Shown one piece after another: positions 33,403 to 42,789 of a DNA stretch of 64,000 nt (within the stretch, counting starts at the first letter, position 1; each line of letters starts with the position of its first letter). The position numbers and the translations under genes were made by a program. This DNA is from Prostheceraeus crozeri (taxonomy: Eukaryota; Platyhelminthes; Polycladida; Euryleptidae), in the NCBI GenBank assembly GCA_907163375.1, contig CAJQUW010003176.1, positions 248,001 to 312,000 on the forward strand, read 5' to 3'. The notes under the pieces are model-generated. The model was not told the DNA's origin and made no database searches. It worked only from the letters and a program-made list of their open reading frames with translations.

Positions 33403-36275
33403 TTAAAGTTTGGCACACTTTACAATTCCGCTGTGATTCAGCTTCAAATGACTGCATCCTTTTGCGCAGACGCTGAAGTCGTTCATGTGAGTCAGTCTCA
33501 CTTTTCTTATTCCATTGTTCATACACTCGATGTGCATTAAAGTTTCCTTTTCGTGGATACGGCTATTTGAAACCTGAGAGGCCAACAGGAGATTGGATTG
33601 TGTGAGGTTCCTCACAGATTCAATTAAGCCTCTGTTCTCCTCCTTCATTTTCTTCTCCCGCTCCTCTGCCTGCTGTAGGCGCTCCTGGCAGAGACGCAAC
33701 TTGCTTTGCATATCCTCTTCTGTCGAGGTTGCGTCCAAGTCAACGTTATAATCCGGCACTGGGAGAGGAGCCGTCACATCCGACGTTGGTAGAGCTGCAA
33801 CTGGGGGAGGTGTTGTGGGAAGTAGTACCGGGGAGGAAGGAGCTGCACCTGGCGTCGGTAATGGGTTCGGAGGAGATACCGGCAAGGGAAGACGTGCAGG
33901 GGATGATGGAGCCAAGCAGATCATTGGGGACGGCGGCAGGCGGACACTCCAGCTCGGGGATGCCCGGATGTTGCTGAAGGAGACCTCCTGTGATGCATGC
34001 ATCACGGAGTCCTGTAAACGAAAAGAAACAATTGTTTATGAACTATTTGCAATTGTTAACATTTATCAAAATTAAAATTAACACTACGTAGATTCAATTA
34101 CATAAATTAAAATTAACTTGTTGACATTTATTAACTCCAAATGTGAATTTCACATACCTTCAGCTCGATTGTCCTTCGATTGGATCCACCTTCATCCTCC
34201 GAAAGAACCATCGAATCATTCTAGAAGATAAATTGATCTATTGCAGATTAATAAATTTATACTCAAGCGGGTTTCTAAATTACAATGGTAAAGTTCTCTG
34301 CTCATGCAGTCATCTAAGCATTATACTTACATTTGCAACCGAATTATCATCATCTGATGAGGATGTTGGAGACGACGTGGTGGAGACGTCATCAGATGAT
34401 GAGGAATCATCAGACATTGATGAATCGCCCGATGATTCATGAATGGAGTAGGGCCTCTCCTCGTTATCCCCTATGGATTTGGTGGTCGCCGGCGTAGACA
34501 GAAAACTCCGCTGATGTCTCTTAAGGGACAAAGATCGTACAGCCTGCAGCGAAAATGTGATAATATCTTTGTAACTAAATAGACATTAATGAGAATTTAT
34601 ATAGACATAGACTATATACATGTAAAGTTCTTTTCCAGGTATTGTTGTCTGATATCGAATCGTAGACCATGAAAATCACACTTACAGGACTTGAGATGGT
34701 CTTCTTTTCCGGCGAATTCAACCGAGGTATTGCAGGATACCTTTGGACACTAGGAAACAGCTGAAAATAGAAATTCATGTTCAATTTCACATTAAGAAGT
34801 AACAAGCAAATTAATTTCTTACCTTTCGCAAGTTTTCCACCGCATTATTGTCTTCGAAACTGACTTTCAGCGGTCGGGGCACCTCACACTGAAATATTTA
34901 TGAAATATTGATTTAATTTATGCACACGATTACTAACCTGAGTAAATAGAATCTCACATCTTGAACGACCAGTTTCTTCTGCACCAACACCTTGGCTTTC
35001 TTCGGTGGGGGCATCACCATGTCCTGAAATGTGTTAACAACAAATTCATTTTAATCTTAAGGAAGCAGTACTTTTTGTCAACTGTGAGTCAGTTGTCCGT
35101 TCAAGTTAGCATTTAGAATTGACTGCACTTACCTCAAAATCACTCAAAGTCTCATCAATAAATTCTCGAGACTTGGGGACTTTCTTAGGTACTCGGGACT
35201 TGGGGACTTTCTTTGCCTCAGGCTCGTCCACCTGTGAGAGCACGCCTTCAGTCGGCCTTTCCTTGTTAAATAGCCTCTCCAATTTCTTTTTCTCTGCCTT
35301 GGAGGTAAGGTTGATGCCTTTCCGGCCATTCTGTTGGGCACAGGGAGTATGTTTGGCAATGAAGGCCTTGACTGAGTCGCTGTTTACCTTGTCGTTGCTC
35401 CTCTCATATGTCTTGCAGGTTAAACAATAGAGGTATGTGAAATCCTGTTTGAATGTGCAGTCTTTGTGACCACTCTTGTTGGCATGTCGAACAGGCAGTC
35501 GGCATGTTTCACAGTAGTGAAAGATCAGCCGTTGTCGCGCAATACTTTCATGTCGGACCATTTCTAAATAGGAAAAAAATTGATTATAATTTAATCTCTT
35601 GTTAAACGAGAACGCATTTATATACCATCAACAAAGCTCTATTAAGTGCTACTTTCATATTGGAGAAATCTGAGAAAGAAATGAAATTTGAAGTTGAAAT
35701 TGAAACCGAAAGTCGAAAATTAGATATTTATTCGAAAAGGGTTTGCTCATAAGAAGAGTTGAAATTTGGAAACAGCTGATTTACTATCATTTAATTTCGA
35801 AATTAATATAATAGAATGAAAGTGAAATTTCGAAAATTTCAACCAATCCTCAATTTGTTTAATTAAACAAGCTTGAATTTCATACATCTGTTAGCAGATG
35901 ACAGACTGAATATTTAAAATGGATGAAGACTTTATTTAGGTATCTTTTTATTTATTTACGAACTTTGAAAATCTTGTTGATTCAAATACACTTCCATTAA
36001 ACTGATATATTCATGTCTCTCGCTCAATGACTTAATATAGGATGAAAAATTAAAAAAACATGGTTAATAATATAACATAAAGGGTTCCTATCCTAAAACC
36101 CAAGCTTCTATATTTAAAGCTATTTGGTTATAAAACTTAATGATGTTCCTACTCCCGAATATCCTATAAAGTAGCACAACATGACAATGAAACTCACTTC
36201 AGAATTGTGATAAGAACCGGAGAACGGAGGAACGAAGAACGACGTCTGCTATGGACACTGAATTATTTGAAAATG
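33403..36275 (-). CDS. spliced multi-exon cargo gene in the Polinton, about 506 aa
   Basis: Eight exons are predicted from canonical signals. The leader is about 36275-36198 (donor GTGAGT, TATA box 36303-36311). Coding exons are 35563-35133 (ATG at 35561), 35023-34958, 34888-34823, 34760-34686, 34543-34331, 34220-34158 and 34011-33403. Every intron has GT...AG and lies between codons (phase 0), and the coding lengths are all multiples of three. The first exon has a Cys/His cluster (HYCETC, GHKDC, YLYCLTC) likely to bind zinc. Middle exons are Ser/Asp-rich acidic stretches. The last exon begins with a proline-rich segment, then a coiled coil (SKLRLCQERLQQAEEREKKM), then a short Cys-containing end. 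No stop interrupts the frame. I recognise no family. Viral regulator or captured host gene are both possible. Confidence 0.65.
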
Positions 36276-36302
36276 AGTGAAAATTCGTTGTGTGCAACTT
36301 CT

Positions 36303-36311
36303 TTATATATG
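36303..36311 (-). promoter_or_regulatory. TATA box for the spliced cargo gene
   Basis: Reverse-strand TATATAAAG, placed about 30 bases before the inferred start of a short non-coding leader exon that ends with a GTGAGT donor (36197-36192). Confidence 0.5.
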
Positions 36312-36399
36312 AAATTGACAAAGCAACTATGAACAAAGACCTTATGACATCACATCCTGGAATTGGTACGGTCAAACAAATTTGATAACTCAAACAAGA

Positions 36400-36725
36400 A
36401 TTGGAACAGCTGGTTTATTTTTAACCTTAGAAATGGAAGTGCCATCATATGTGTTGAAAGATTTCTACATGTAAACAGTAGAGTGAATTCAAAGTAATAT
36501 GAACGGATGGACTGATATATTATTTGATATACATGTTATTATTAATAGTCATATCATGATTCATATTTGAAGATATAAAACGTGTGATTTGAATAGAACA
36601 TTAAAATTTGAATTAAGCGCTAAATTTCGAAAATTCAAATTTCGCGACAAAATTCGAATAATCAAATTTAAAGACTTTTTCGAAAATTTGAATTTCGCGC
36701 CAAAATTCAAATAATCAAATTAAAA
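36400..36725. other. AT-rich spacer in Polinton cargo region
   Basis: No ORF of note. It contains two related AAATTCGAATAATCAAATT-like segments (near 36650 and 36705), a local direct repeat. Confidence 0.35.
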
Positions 36726-36727
36726 TA

Positions 36728-36763
36728 CTAGGGTTAGGGTTAGGGTTAGGTTTAGGGTTAGGG
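36728..36763 (+). repeat. TTAGGG telomere-like array 1
   Basis: About six units of TTAGGG, one of which is TTAGG followed by TTTAGGG. Array 2 (36998-37034) has the same irregular unit in the same place. Confidence 0.8.
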
Positions 36764-36997
36764 TATACGTGACTCTTTTGGCGGCGCGTGGTTTTCGATT
36801 TTTTAAGGTGGGAAGCTTTGGTCCGATTTATTGGTATGTTGGAGTCGAGACTTGACATAAGTCCCCCTGAAAGCCCAGTAATTAGCCCCCAATACTTACA
36901 CCCCCCGATGTTGGAGTTAGTGAGCCGGGAGGGCGGAAACAAAAAAGTGTCCAAGAATCCAAAAAAAGAGTCCAAGAATCCACAATAGTGTCACGGA

Positions 36998-37034
36998 TTT
37001 AGGGTTAGGGTTAGGTTTAGGGTTAGGGTTAGGG
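36998..37034 (+). repeat. TTAGGG telomere-like array 2
   Basis: About six units in the same orientation and with the same TTAGG/TTTAGGG variant as array 1. The 235 bases between the arrays have no recognised gene. Confidence 0.8.
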
Positions 37035-37069
37035 AAGCAAGAAGAGTATCTATGGCACCCGGAACCAAT

Positions 37070-37165
37070 GGGTAAATAAATTTTCGAGTGCGCGAAGCGC
37101 ACGAGAAAATCTATTTACCCTATAATCCGAAAAATTTCGAGGGCGCAAAGCGCCCGAGAAATTTT
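37070..37165. repeat. two neighbouring GC-rich hairpins
   Basis: The first hairpin (37070-37120) has arms of about 24 bases (GGGTAAATA...GTGCGC and its near inverse) around GAA. The second (37131-37165) has arms of about 15 bases (AAATTTCGAGGGCGC and near inverse) around AAA. In both, the stem carries CGAG on either side of a GCGC core, so both share one pattern. A run of twelve C follows at about 37169-37180. Confidence 0.75.
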
Positions 37166-37319
37166 GAGGCCCCCCCCCCCGCCGTGTATGAAGTGTATGA
37201 AGGTCAAAGGTCAAGTGTAGAGGATTGTATATTATGGTCATTTTTAGTTGTAAAACTTTAACTTTGAAAATTTGTAAACTTAGTCATTCTTGTAAAAAAA
37301 ACTTGGAATTTTTTCAAGT

Positions 37320-37640
37320 TGCATACAGATGCATACAACTAGGATTTTTTCATCAAATGGGTACATACAATATATCATTCGAATGCTCTTTTCATGCTGA
37401 TTCTAATGGTGTATTGTATGACACATGTATGACATATAACTAGAGAGCTACATGTCTTTCAAGAATGGGCTAAAAACTTAGTGAATTTAAAAATCTAACA
37501 TTTGTCTGCTTGCATACAGTTGCATACAACTAGGATTTTCCCATCGAATAGGTACATACCTTATATCATTCGAAAGGTCTTTTCATTCTCATTCTTATGG
37601 TGTCGTGTATGACACATGTATGATATCATCCTGGACTGCT
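37320..37640 (+). repeat. diverged tandem repeat, two units
   Basis: Unit one (about 37320-37450) and unit two (about 37511-37640) share GCATACAACTAGGATTTT, GGTACATAC, ATATCATTCGAA and GACACATGTATGA in order. Non-coding. Confidence 0.7.
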
Positions 37641-37880
37641 ACAGGCATTTTAAAATTAACAACATAACTGTTTCTTTAAGTTATATGTTCCTATTTATTT
37701 CAAGTTGAAGTCTTCATATTTGATTTTTTGTTTCAATTCAGTTATTGAACATCATTAATTGTAGATAGTTATTCCCCTTTCCCATTAAGACCTTAATTGA
37801 AGACCGATTTGTGAAATGATAAAACAAGTCTGTTCATGTATACAAATGAATATTAAATGAGGAGATTAAGAAAAAACACA

Positions 37881-38405
37881 CTAAATGTCATCAAGGTAAG
37901 GAAAGGGTACAAGTTTTTTCAAGTCCACTTGCACATGGATCCTGGTCTTTTTGGGCGCACAGGGACAGCGACGTGGTGTGTCAAGGTCGATGACCGAAAA
38001 TTCGAGAGCGGTTGTGAGGTTCCGCTCGTTCGGCTCCATTCGCATGAAGACCCGTTTCGTGTGGTATTTTTTCGGCGCGTTCTTCACTTTGACAGTGACC
38101 CTTCCATAAACTGGCGTTCGCATGGACTTCTTATTCATGTGACGCATCGTCTCGATTGATACGTCACTATCTTCATCACTCGAGTAGTCGGGCGATGCAG
38201 GGGCTTGGGTGAACACCACCGGCTCGTTTGGTGTTGTCGATCGCTCCATCGGAGATTGGGGAGGTGTATTGGTACGTTCCACTGGCGAAGTGGTACGATC
38301 AGCAGTACCGTTCTCAACTGCGGCTTCCTGTTTATGACTTGTAGCTTTAAAATAATTGTAACTTGTAAACGTGAGGATTAGAACCTTTGATAAGAACTGG
38401 TACAA
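37881..38405 (-). CDS. unknown Polinton cargo protein, up to 174 aa
   Basis: A leftward frame with Thr/Pro/Ser-rich repeats in its first half (TTSPVERTNTPPQSPMERSTTPNEP), an acidic stretch (DYSSDEDSDVS) and a basic C-terminal half (RVTVKVKNAPKKYHTKRVFMRMEP). The upstream TATATAAG box (38414-38421, reverse) lies only nine bases from the first ATG, so translation may start farther in or the transcript may be spliced. No family was recognised. Acidic-then-basic composition is common in DNA-virus regulators, but this is only a resemblance. Confidence 0.45.
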   Translation of the reverse strand: MYQFLSKVLILTFTSYNYFKATSHKQEAAVENGTADRTTSPVERTNTPPQSPMERSTTPNEPVVFTQAPASPDYSSDEDSDVSIETMRHMNKKSMRTPVYGRVTVKVKNAPKKYHTKRVFMRMEPNERNLTTALEFSVIDLDTPRRCPCAPKKTRIHVQVDLKKLVPFPYLDDI

Positions 38406-38413
38406 ACCTCGGA

Positions 38414-38421
38414 CTTATATA
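38414..38421 (-). promoter_or_regulatory. TATA box, leftward
   Basis: Reverse-strand TATATAAG before the 174-residue leftward frame. A CCAAT motif lies at about 38448-38452 between this box and the rightward one. Confidence 0.45.
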
Positions 38422-38489
38422 CTTTTTAAACAAAGGAAATCCTAACAGCCAATCAGAGAGGTACCGAACTTCACTAAAGAATATATAAC

Positions 38490-38499
38490 TATATAAAGG
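38490..38499 (+). promoter_or_regulatory. TATA box, rightward
   Basis: TATATAAAGG, about 100 bases before the ATG at 38603. With the leftward box it makes a divergent promoter of some 80 bases. Confidence 0.5.
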
Positions 38500-38602
38500 A
38501 TGTCATTGTTCCAAACTGTTAAGTACTTATCCTCAACGTTCCATAACAAGAAGCATATCCTCAAAACCTCTATTCTATTTTCAAAATGACAGCCAAGTCA
38601 TT

Positions 38603-38845
38603 ATGGGAGGTCAGTTGGACATGACCATGCATCTCTGTTGCGGCTGCAAAATGGCCCTGTGGAAAACCTTGACTGTGTCAGCACTTCAAAGGCGGAGTGG
38701 ACTACCAGTGAAGTGTCCGGTACACGAGTGTGACCATGACTTTAGCAACAATCAGACATTTCATGAATGGTGTGATGACTTCCTGAAGATCATGGAGTCG
38801 CCTGAGGGACGTGATCTGTACCCATCATTTATTTTTCACGCTTAA
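38603..38845 (+). CDS. small Cys/His-rich Polinton protein, 80 aa
   Basis: An uninterrupted 80-residue frame with its own TATA box, last gene before the right end. It has LCCGCK near residue 12 and CPVHECDHDF near 38, then FHEWCDDFL. The pairs C-x2-C and C-x4-C with nearby His suggest one zinc-binding domain. Small Cys-rich proteins at this place are often regulators in related DNA viruses. I recognise no family. Confidence 0.5.
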   Translation: MGGQLDMTMHLCCGCKMALWKTLTVSALQRRSGLPVKCPVHECDHDFSNNQTFHEWCDDFLKIMESPEGRDLYPSFIFHA

Positions 38846-38982
38846 ATTAAACTTACATTGTAAATCTCTTGTCTTTTTCATTTTAAACATAGTTCTGGAA
38901 TTGGTTTTCTTATTGGGGAGCAACTAAATCATAGCTGCACATTAAAGTTTCACATCTAAATAGTGCTACATTTAAAATAATT

Positions 38983-39282
38983 GTCACAATAGTCGCAATT
39001 GAGCAAACCCATTCAAAATCAAACAACGGACGTCTATCGGTACGTACCCAAGTGCTCAGAACCAAGTCACACAAGTTCGATCATAGACGTTCCGAAACAC
39101 AGTGTACTCAACCGATTGTACCAAACACATGTACCTATCCAGTAAAACAGATCTCATAATTGTTCCTATTCATAACACTGAATTATACATGTACCTATCC
39201 ATGTACCTATTGATAACACTAAATTATACGTGTACCCATCCATGTACCTATCCCTCGCAAGTAGGGCACAGTTTTCACTACT
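38983..39282 (-). repeat. Polinton right terminal inverted repeat
   Basis: 300 bases, the inverse of 18511-18769. It has an additional tandem copy of a roughly 41-base segment built on the TATCCATGTACCTAT motif. Confidence 0.9.
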
Positions 39283-39288
39283 GACGTA
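39283..39288. repeat. Polinton target-site duplication, right copy
   Basis: GACGTA directly follows the right inverted end and matches 18505-18510. Confidence 0.9.
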
Positions 39289-40922
39289 GCCGGAATTCCC
39301 ATGTAAAATCGGCTGATCTTTGCCAACAGCTGATGTTTTGTCTCATTCACTCTCCACCATGATAGCGGATCTTCTGTAATAGGTATTTCTGCTTCTGCCA
39401 AATACAGATCAAGCAAGTGTTTCGATTGACTCTTTTGTTTGCTACTATTTCCAGTTTCAGTGATAAATGTACCATACAGTACTTCCAGTTCCGATGGTAT
39501 AGTTGAATCTTTTGTCGAGCTGTCGACGGTCATTTCTTCTCTGTTTCTTTCAATTTCTAAAAGTGAATCCAATTCAGCTCTCACAGACTTGTATGCCTTT
39601 CTTCGTGCGGTTTCTGATAAAAATGGAAGGGTTTTGAAGCGAGGATCTACCACACATGCAACCTCCATCACATTCCTGATGTCATTCTCAAAAAATCTTT
39701 TTTCTAAATACTCACAAAATGTTTTTTTTATTTCTATAATAAATTTCTCGTCATTGTCTTTTGAGTGCATCGTGTTTGTCAGTAAATTTATAACGACAGG
39801 ATAAATTGAAGATAAAGTGACGGACTTCTCTGCACTCATTTTGGTTGATATAAGATGAAGTGGTCGGAGAACAGAGACAATTACTTCAGTCTTCGACCAA
39901 AAATCAGCTGAAGGTATTTCTTCTTTGTTTTCAAGCATTACGTGGATAACAGGTTTCTTCATTGCAATCAATCGTTCTAACATCTGAAATGTACTCCCCC
40001 ACCATGTCACAACTTCTTGTTTCAACTTTCGGAAAGGTATGTGATCAAATTTTTCCGACGCTCTGACTAAGGACAATGTTTGAGAAGGGGAATGATGAAA
40101 ATGTCCCACTATTTTTCTGGCTTGCCGAAGGTTTTCAACGATTTCTTCTTGCTTTAACGCATGTACAAGGGCGCACTGCAAGATATGAGCAAAGCAGTTG
40201 ATCACAATCCTAAAGTTCATAACTGCGGTTGCTTTTCTCATATTCGCCGCACTATCCGTAATTATTGCAACCTGATTAGGATGTATATTCCACTCACGGC
40301 ACATATTGGAAAGGTGATCAGAGATGTTGTCAGCAGTATGTGACCCTGGGAATGAATTCACTTCAACGCATTTTTGAAGATAGCTCCCACGATGATGAAA
40401 GAGTAGATATTGTCAAGCTAAGAAAAGATTCGGCTTGGTTCGATGTCCAAATGTCAGTGGTCACTGCACAAACAGTTTCGGATGAATCGACAAGTTCTTC
40501 TTTGATCTTTTGCTTCGTATCATCGTAAATTTTCTCCATATCCCGTTTTAATTAACGAGCTGATGGGAGATCGAAGTTAGGGTTCAGCTCTTTCACAAAA
40601 TCCTTGAAATCTTGGTTTTCCACAATGTTTAATGGCTCATAATGTCTCGCGATGAATTTGATGAGTCTTTCACTACATGATTGAGAATCAAAAGAAACCT
40701 TATTTCTTGGTGTTGACTTCACAAAAACATTCAATGACGAAGCTGATGCTGTTGATGCTCTAGAGTTTTAGATCATGAAAATGTTTCAAATGGTTCCATA
40801 AATTTGTCGTCGATGAACAGAGAGTTAATATGTGATTGGGGTTCTTAAAGGCATACTGCTTTACCAGTCGATGTATCGCGTCGGAAATGTTTCCAAACAT
40901 CAGACTTCCTCATCGGCGCCAT
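39289..40922 (-). pseudogene. hAT transposase (ZBED type), N-terminal and central piece
   Basis: The reading starts at ATG 40922 with a BED zinc finger (SDVWKHFRRD, a Cys shortly after, and NLWNHLKHFH). It continues with a block around 40734-40552 (LIKFIARHYEPLNIVE, ending LPSAR) and the RNase-H-like core: TTDIWTS near 40480, VAIITDSAANM near 40265, then NCFAHILQCAL and VTWWGSTFQMLERL. The last codons before the insertion read FYMGIPATS. At least one in-frame stop (near 40553) and frameshifts near 40780 and 40390-40420 show that the gene was decaying. The long ORF at 40361-39289 is otherwise open. This is a ZBED/hAT family enzyme. The remaining C-terminal domain is at 18504-18393. Confidence 0.9.
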
Positions 40923-41776
40923 AATGATCAACTGAAGAAATCAATCCTCAATTTCATTCGGATGTCTGTAAGAAAAGCGTCACCCGTTGCGCAGCATATT
41001 TAGCCAGGGGAGCGGTACAACTGCGAATAAAAACCATCCGATGTTTCTACGTCATAAATCACGTGATTTATTCACAGACCTAGGATTAGGGAAGACTGCC
41101 TTCTTTCATTCATTCACCGTTGCTTGCGCTGAAGCCGCAAAATTTTTGTTTACATCGACGGCCGCTGAAAATACTTGGGCAAGAAGTTAGAGTTGGCCAC
41201 CGGCAAAACATGAAAGATCGGTAAATGATGATGTTTTGCATGAATTGCATCATGCTATATTTTGTTTAATTGATAAATTGACAAATGTGTGACACCTCGA
41301 GCATGTAACATTTCGCTCCATTTTCCCATCTGACATCCGTACCGTGTATGAAATAATGATAGGAGTCAGCATGGAAGCTTGACTGACGCAGTTATGAAGT
41401 GATACTACCACGGTCGGTACTCGGTACAGTAGATTCAGTACTTAAAGAAAAAAATGAATCAATAGACTATTATAATGATATCGCGAAAAAGAAATTTTGG
41501 CTAAATGTTATTCAACTATTATAATAGCAAAAATGCAATGCAAGTTGAATTATTGCTCAAATAGATGCACAAAAATGAAAATGCTAATACAATCTTTATT
41601 CACTGTCCATTATATAGCTTGTAGTTCAAGAAAACATCAGCCAGAAAACTTTAACAAATAGTTTCGACTGGAATAAATCGATAGAATCTACTCGAGTACT
41701 CGAATCAATACTCGAGTACATGTGATTCGAGTGAGTACTCGAGTACTCGTGCCGAACACTATAGGCCCTAAATAAA

Positions 41777-42430
41777 CAAAAGCAAAGTCATGAAATATGA
41801 CCGATTGGTTGATATTCTTTTATCTGATTTATATTGATGTGAACCTAATTGGATTGAGTGTGATGCCACCCCAGATGTAGGACAACCGAAGCATTTTGCA
41901 TGCAAAATTTCGTTTGAATTGATGCGGTCAATCCAAACTCAGAGACGCCAATGTGATGACGAAAACGGCGTCGATGTGATGACGGAAAAAGTTGGAGACA
42001 GAGACTGATTTCTAGCTTTGATTTCAATGAGCTTAGTTTCTCAATTCTTGTTATTTCTTTTAGTCAAAGGTGTTAAGAGTTTCAGTGAGCCAAAGTCTGC
42101 TTAAACATGTTTTGCTTCTTTGTTTTACAGCAATCCACGTGAATGTACTTTTCGTGGGGACATGCAAAAATGGGGTATTTGTAAAAATTTCAAATGAATT
42201 TCTTTGTCAGATATCCTTAATGAAACTCAAAATGAGATATATTCAATCAGAACAGACGAAGACCAATTGAATGGTGTGTTGAACATTGACAAAAGACCTA
42301 TATCTTGGCTAAAAAATGCAAAAGACAAGAACCTCTCCAAAAAAACATTATATTTTCTGGATTTTACAATCCATGGATAGGCTCATATCATAGAGTATGG
42401 TTCATACCGGCTCATGAATTCTGTATAACT
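41777..42430. other. no gene recognised
   Basis: DNA right of the hAT element with short ORFs only and no motif recognised. Confidence 0.35.
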
Positions 42431-42431
42431 T

Positions 42432-42785
42432 GATTGAAATGAAAGCTGTGTGGTCATATGCAAAAACTATGTTGAAAGAGTTTTCCATGATCGACGATTG
42501 TCGTTTAATGAGAGAAATTGAAAGCAAATTTCTATTCAGTTGTTCTTTTCATCTAGTTCATCAACTTTTGAGCTCTCATAATTTGGTATGTATACTCCTC
42601 TCACATACTCAAATATAGTGATTGCGATGTTGATTGTGATAATGGAGATGTGTAGCACATTGGCTTCAGAATGAATTGATGAAACCTCATTTGTTGATTT
42701 TTGTTGGATATTTAGAAAATTTTGTTGCATTAAAATATCTGCATTTTTTTATGCCACATTCTGAGGTGTAAACACAATCATGGAT
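42432..42785 (+). repeat. third copy of the 15-16 kb repeat family
   Basis: Shares with 16540-16820 the stretches GTTCTTTTCATCTAGT, GTGATTGCGATG-like, CACATTGGCTTCA and GAAACCTCATTTGT. It shares with the reverse complement of 15860-15945 the block AATGAAAGCTGT-TGGTCAT. It is clearly more diverged than the two arms are from each other. Confidence 0.65.
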
Positions 42786-42789
42786 GCCA

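Larger units (their letters stand above)
18511..39282. mobile_element. Polinton/Maverick element, 20.8 kb, broken
   Basis: A complete-ended Polinton with inverted ends starting AGTAGTGAAAACTG and a 6-base duplication. It has the family's defining set: protein-primed DNA polymerase B, integrase with a chromodomain, packaging ATPase, adenain-like protease, a major capsid protein and a second capsid-type protein. Rightward genes fill 18.8-28.1 kb. Leftward genes fill 28.2-38.4 kb, and one small rightward gene lies at 38.6 kb. The element is a fossil: several core genes are split, in roughly eight to ten places overall. The close match of its two ends (about 1% difference where aligned by eye) suggests a fairly recent insertion. 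It carries unusual extra genes, discussed separately. Confidence 0.95.
17708..41768 (-). mobile_element. hAT element split by a Polinton
   Basis: The left end begins TAGTGTTCGGCA (17708). The right end contains the inverse TGCCGAACACTA (ending 41761), followed by seven more bases. An exact 8-base repeat, TAAATAAA, flanks it (17700-17707 and 41769-41776), which fits a hAT target duplication if the left end has lost a few bases. Both subterminal zones are rich in overlapping ACTCGAGT palindromes, typical of hAT transposase-binding regions. Without the Polinton and one copy of its target duplication the element is about 3.3 kb. It carries a reverse-strand transposase gene described separately. 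Confidence 0.75.

Noticed and set aside
33729-34075. Rightward Gly/Glu-rich ORFs
   Set aside because: They are antisense to the proline-rich segment of the spliced cargo gene.
33403-36275. Cargo gene as an adintovirus-type oncogene with an LxCxE motif
   Set aside because: The Cys-rich exon has LYCLTC, which lacks the Glu of LxCxE, so the retinoblastoma-binding reading is not supported.
36715-37102. Reverse-strand ORFs with NPNPNP repeats
   Set aside because: They are translations of the TTAGGG arrays, not proteins.
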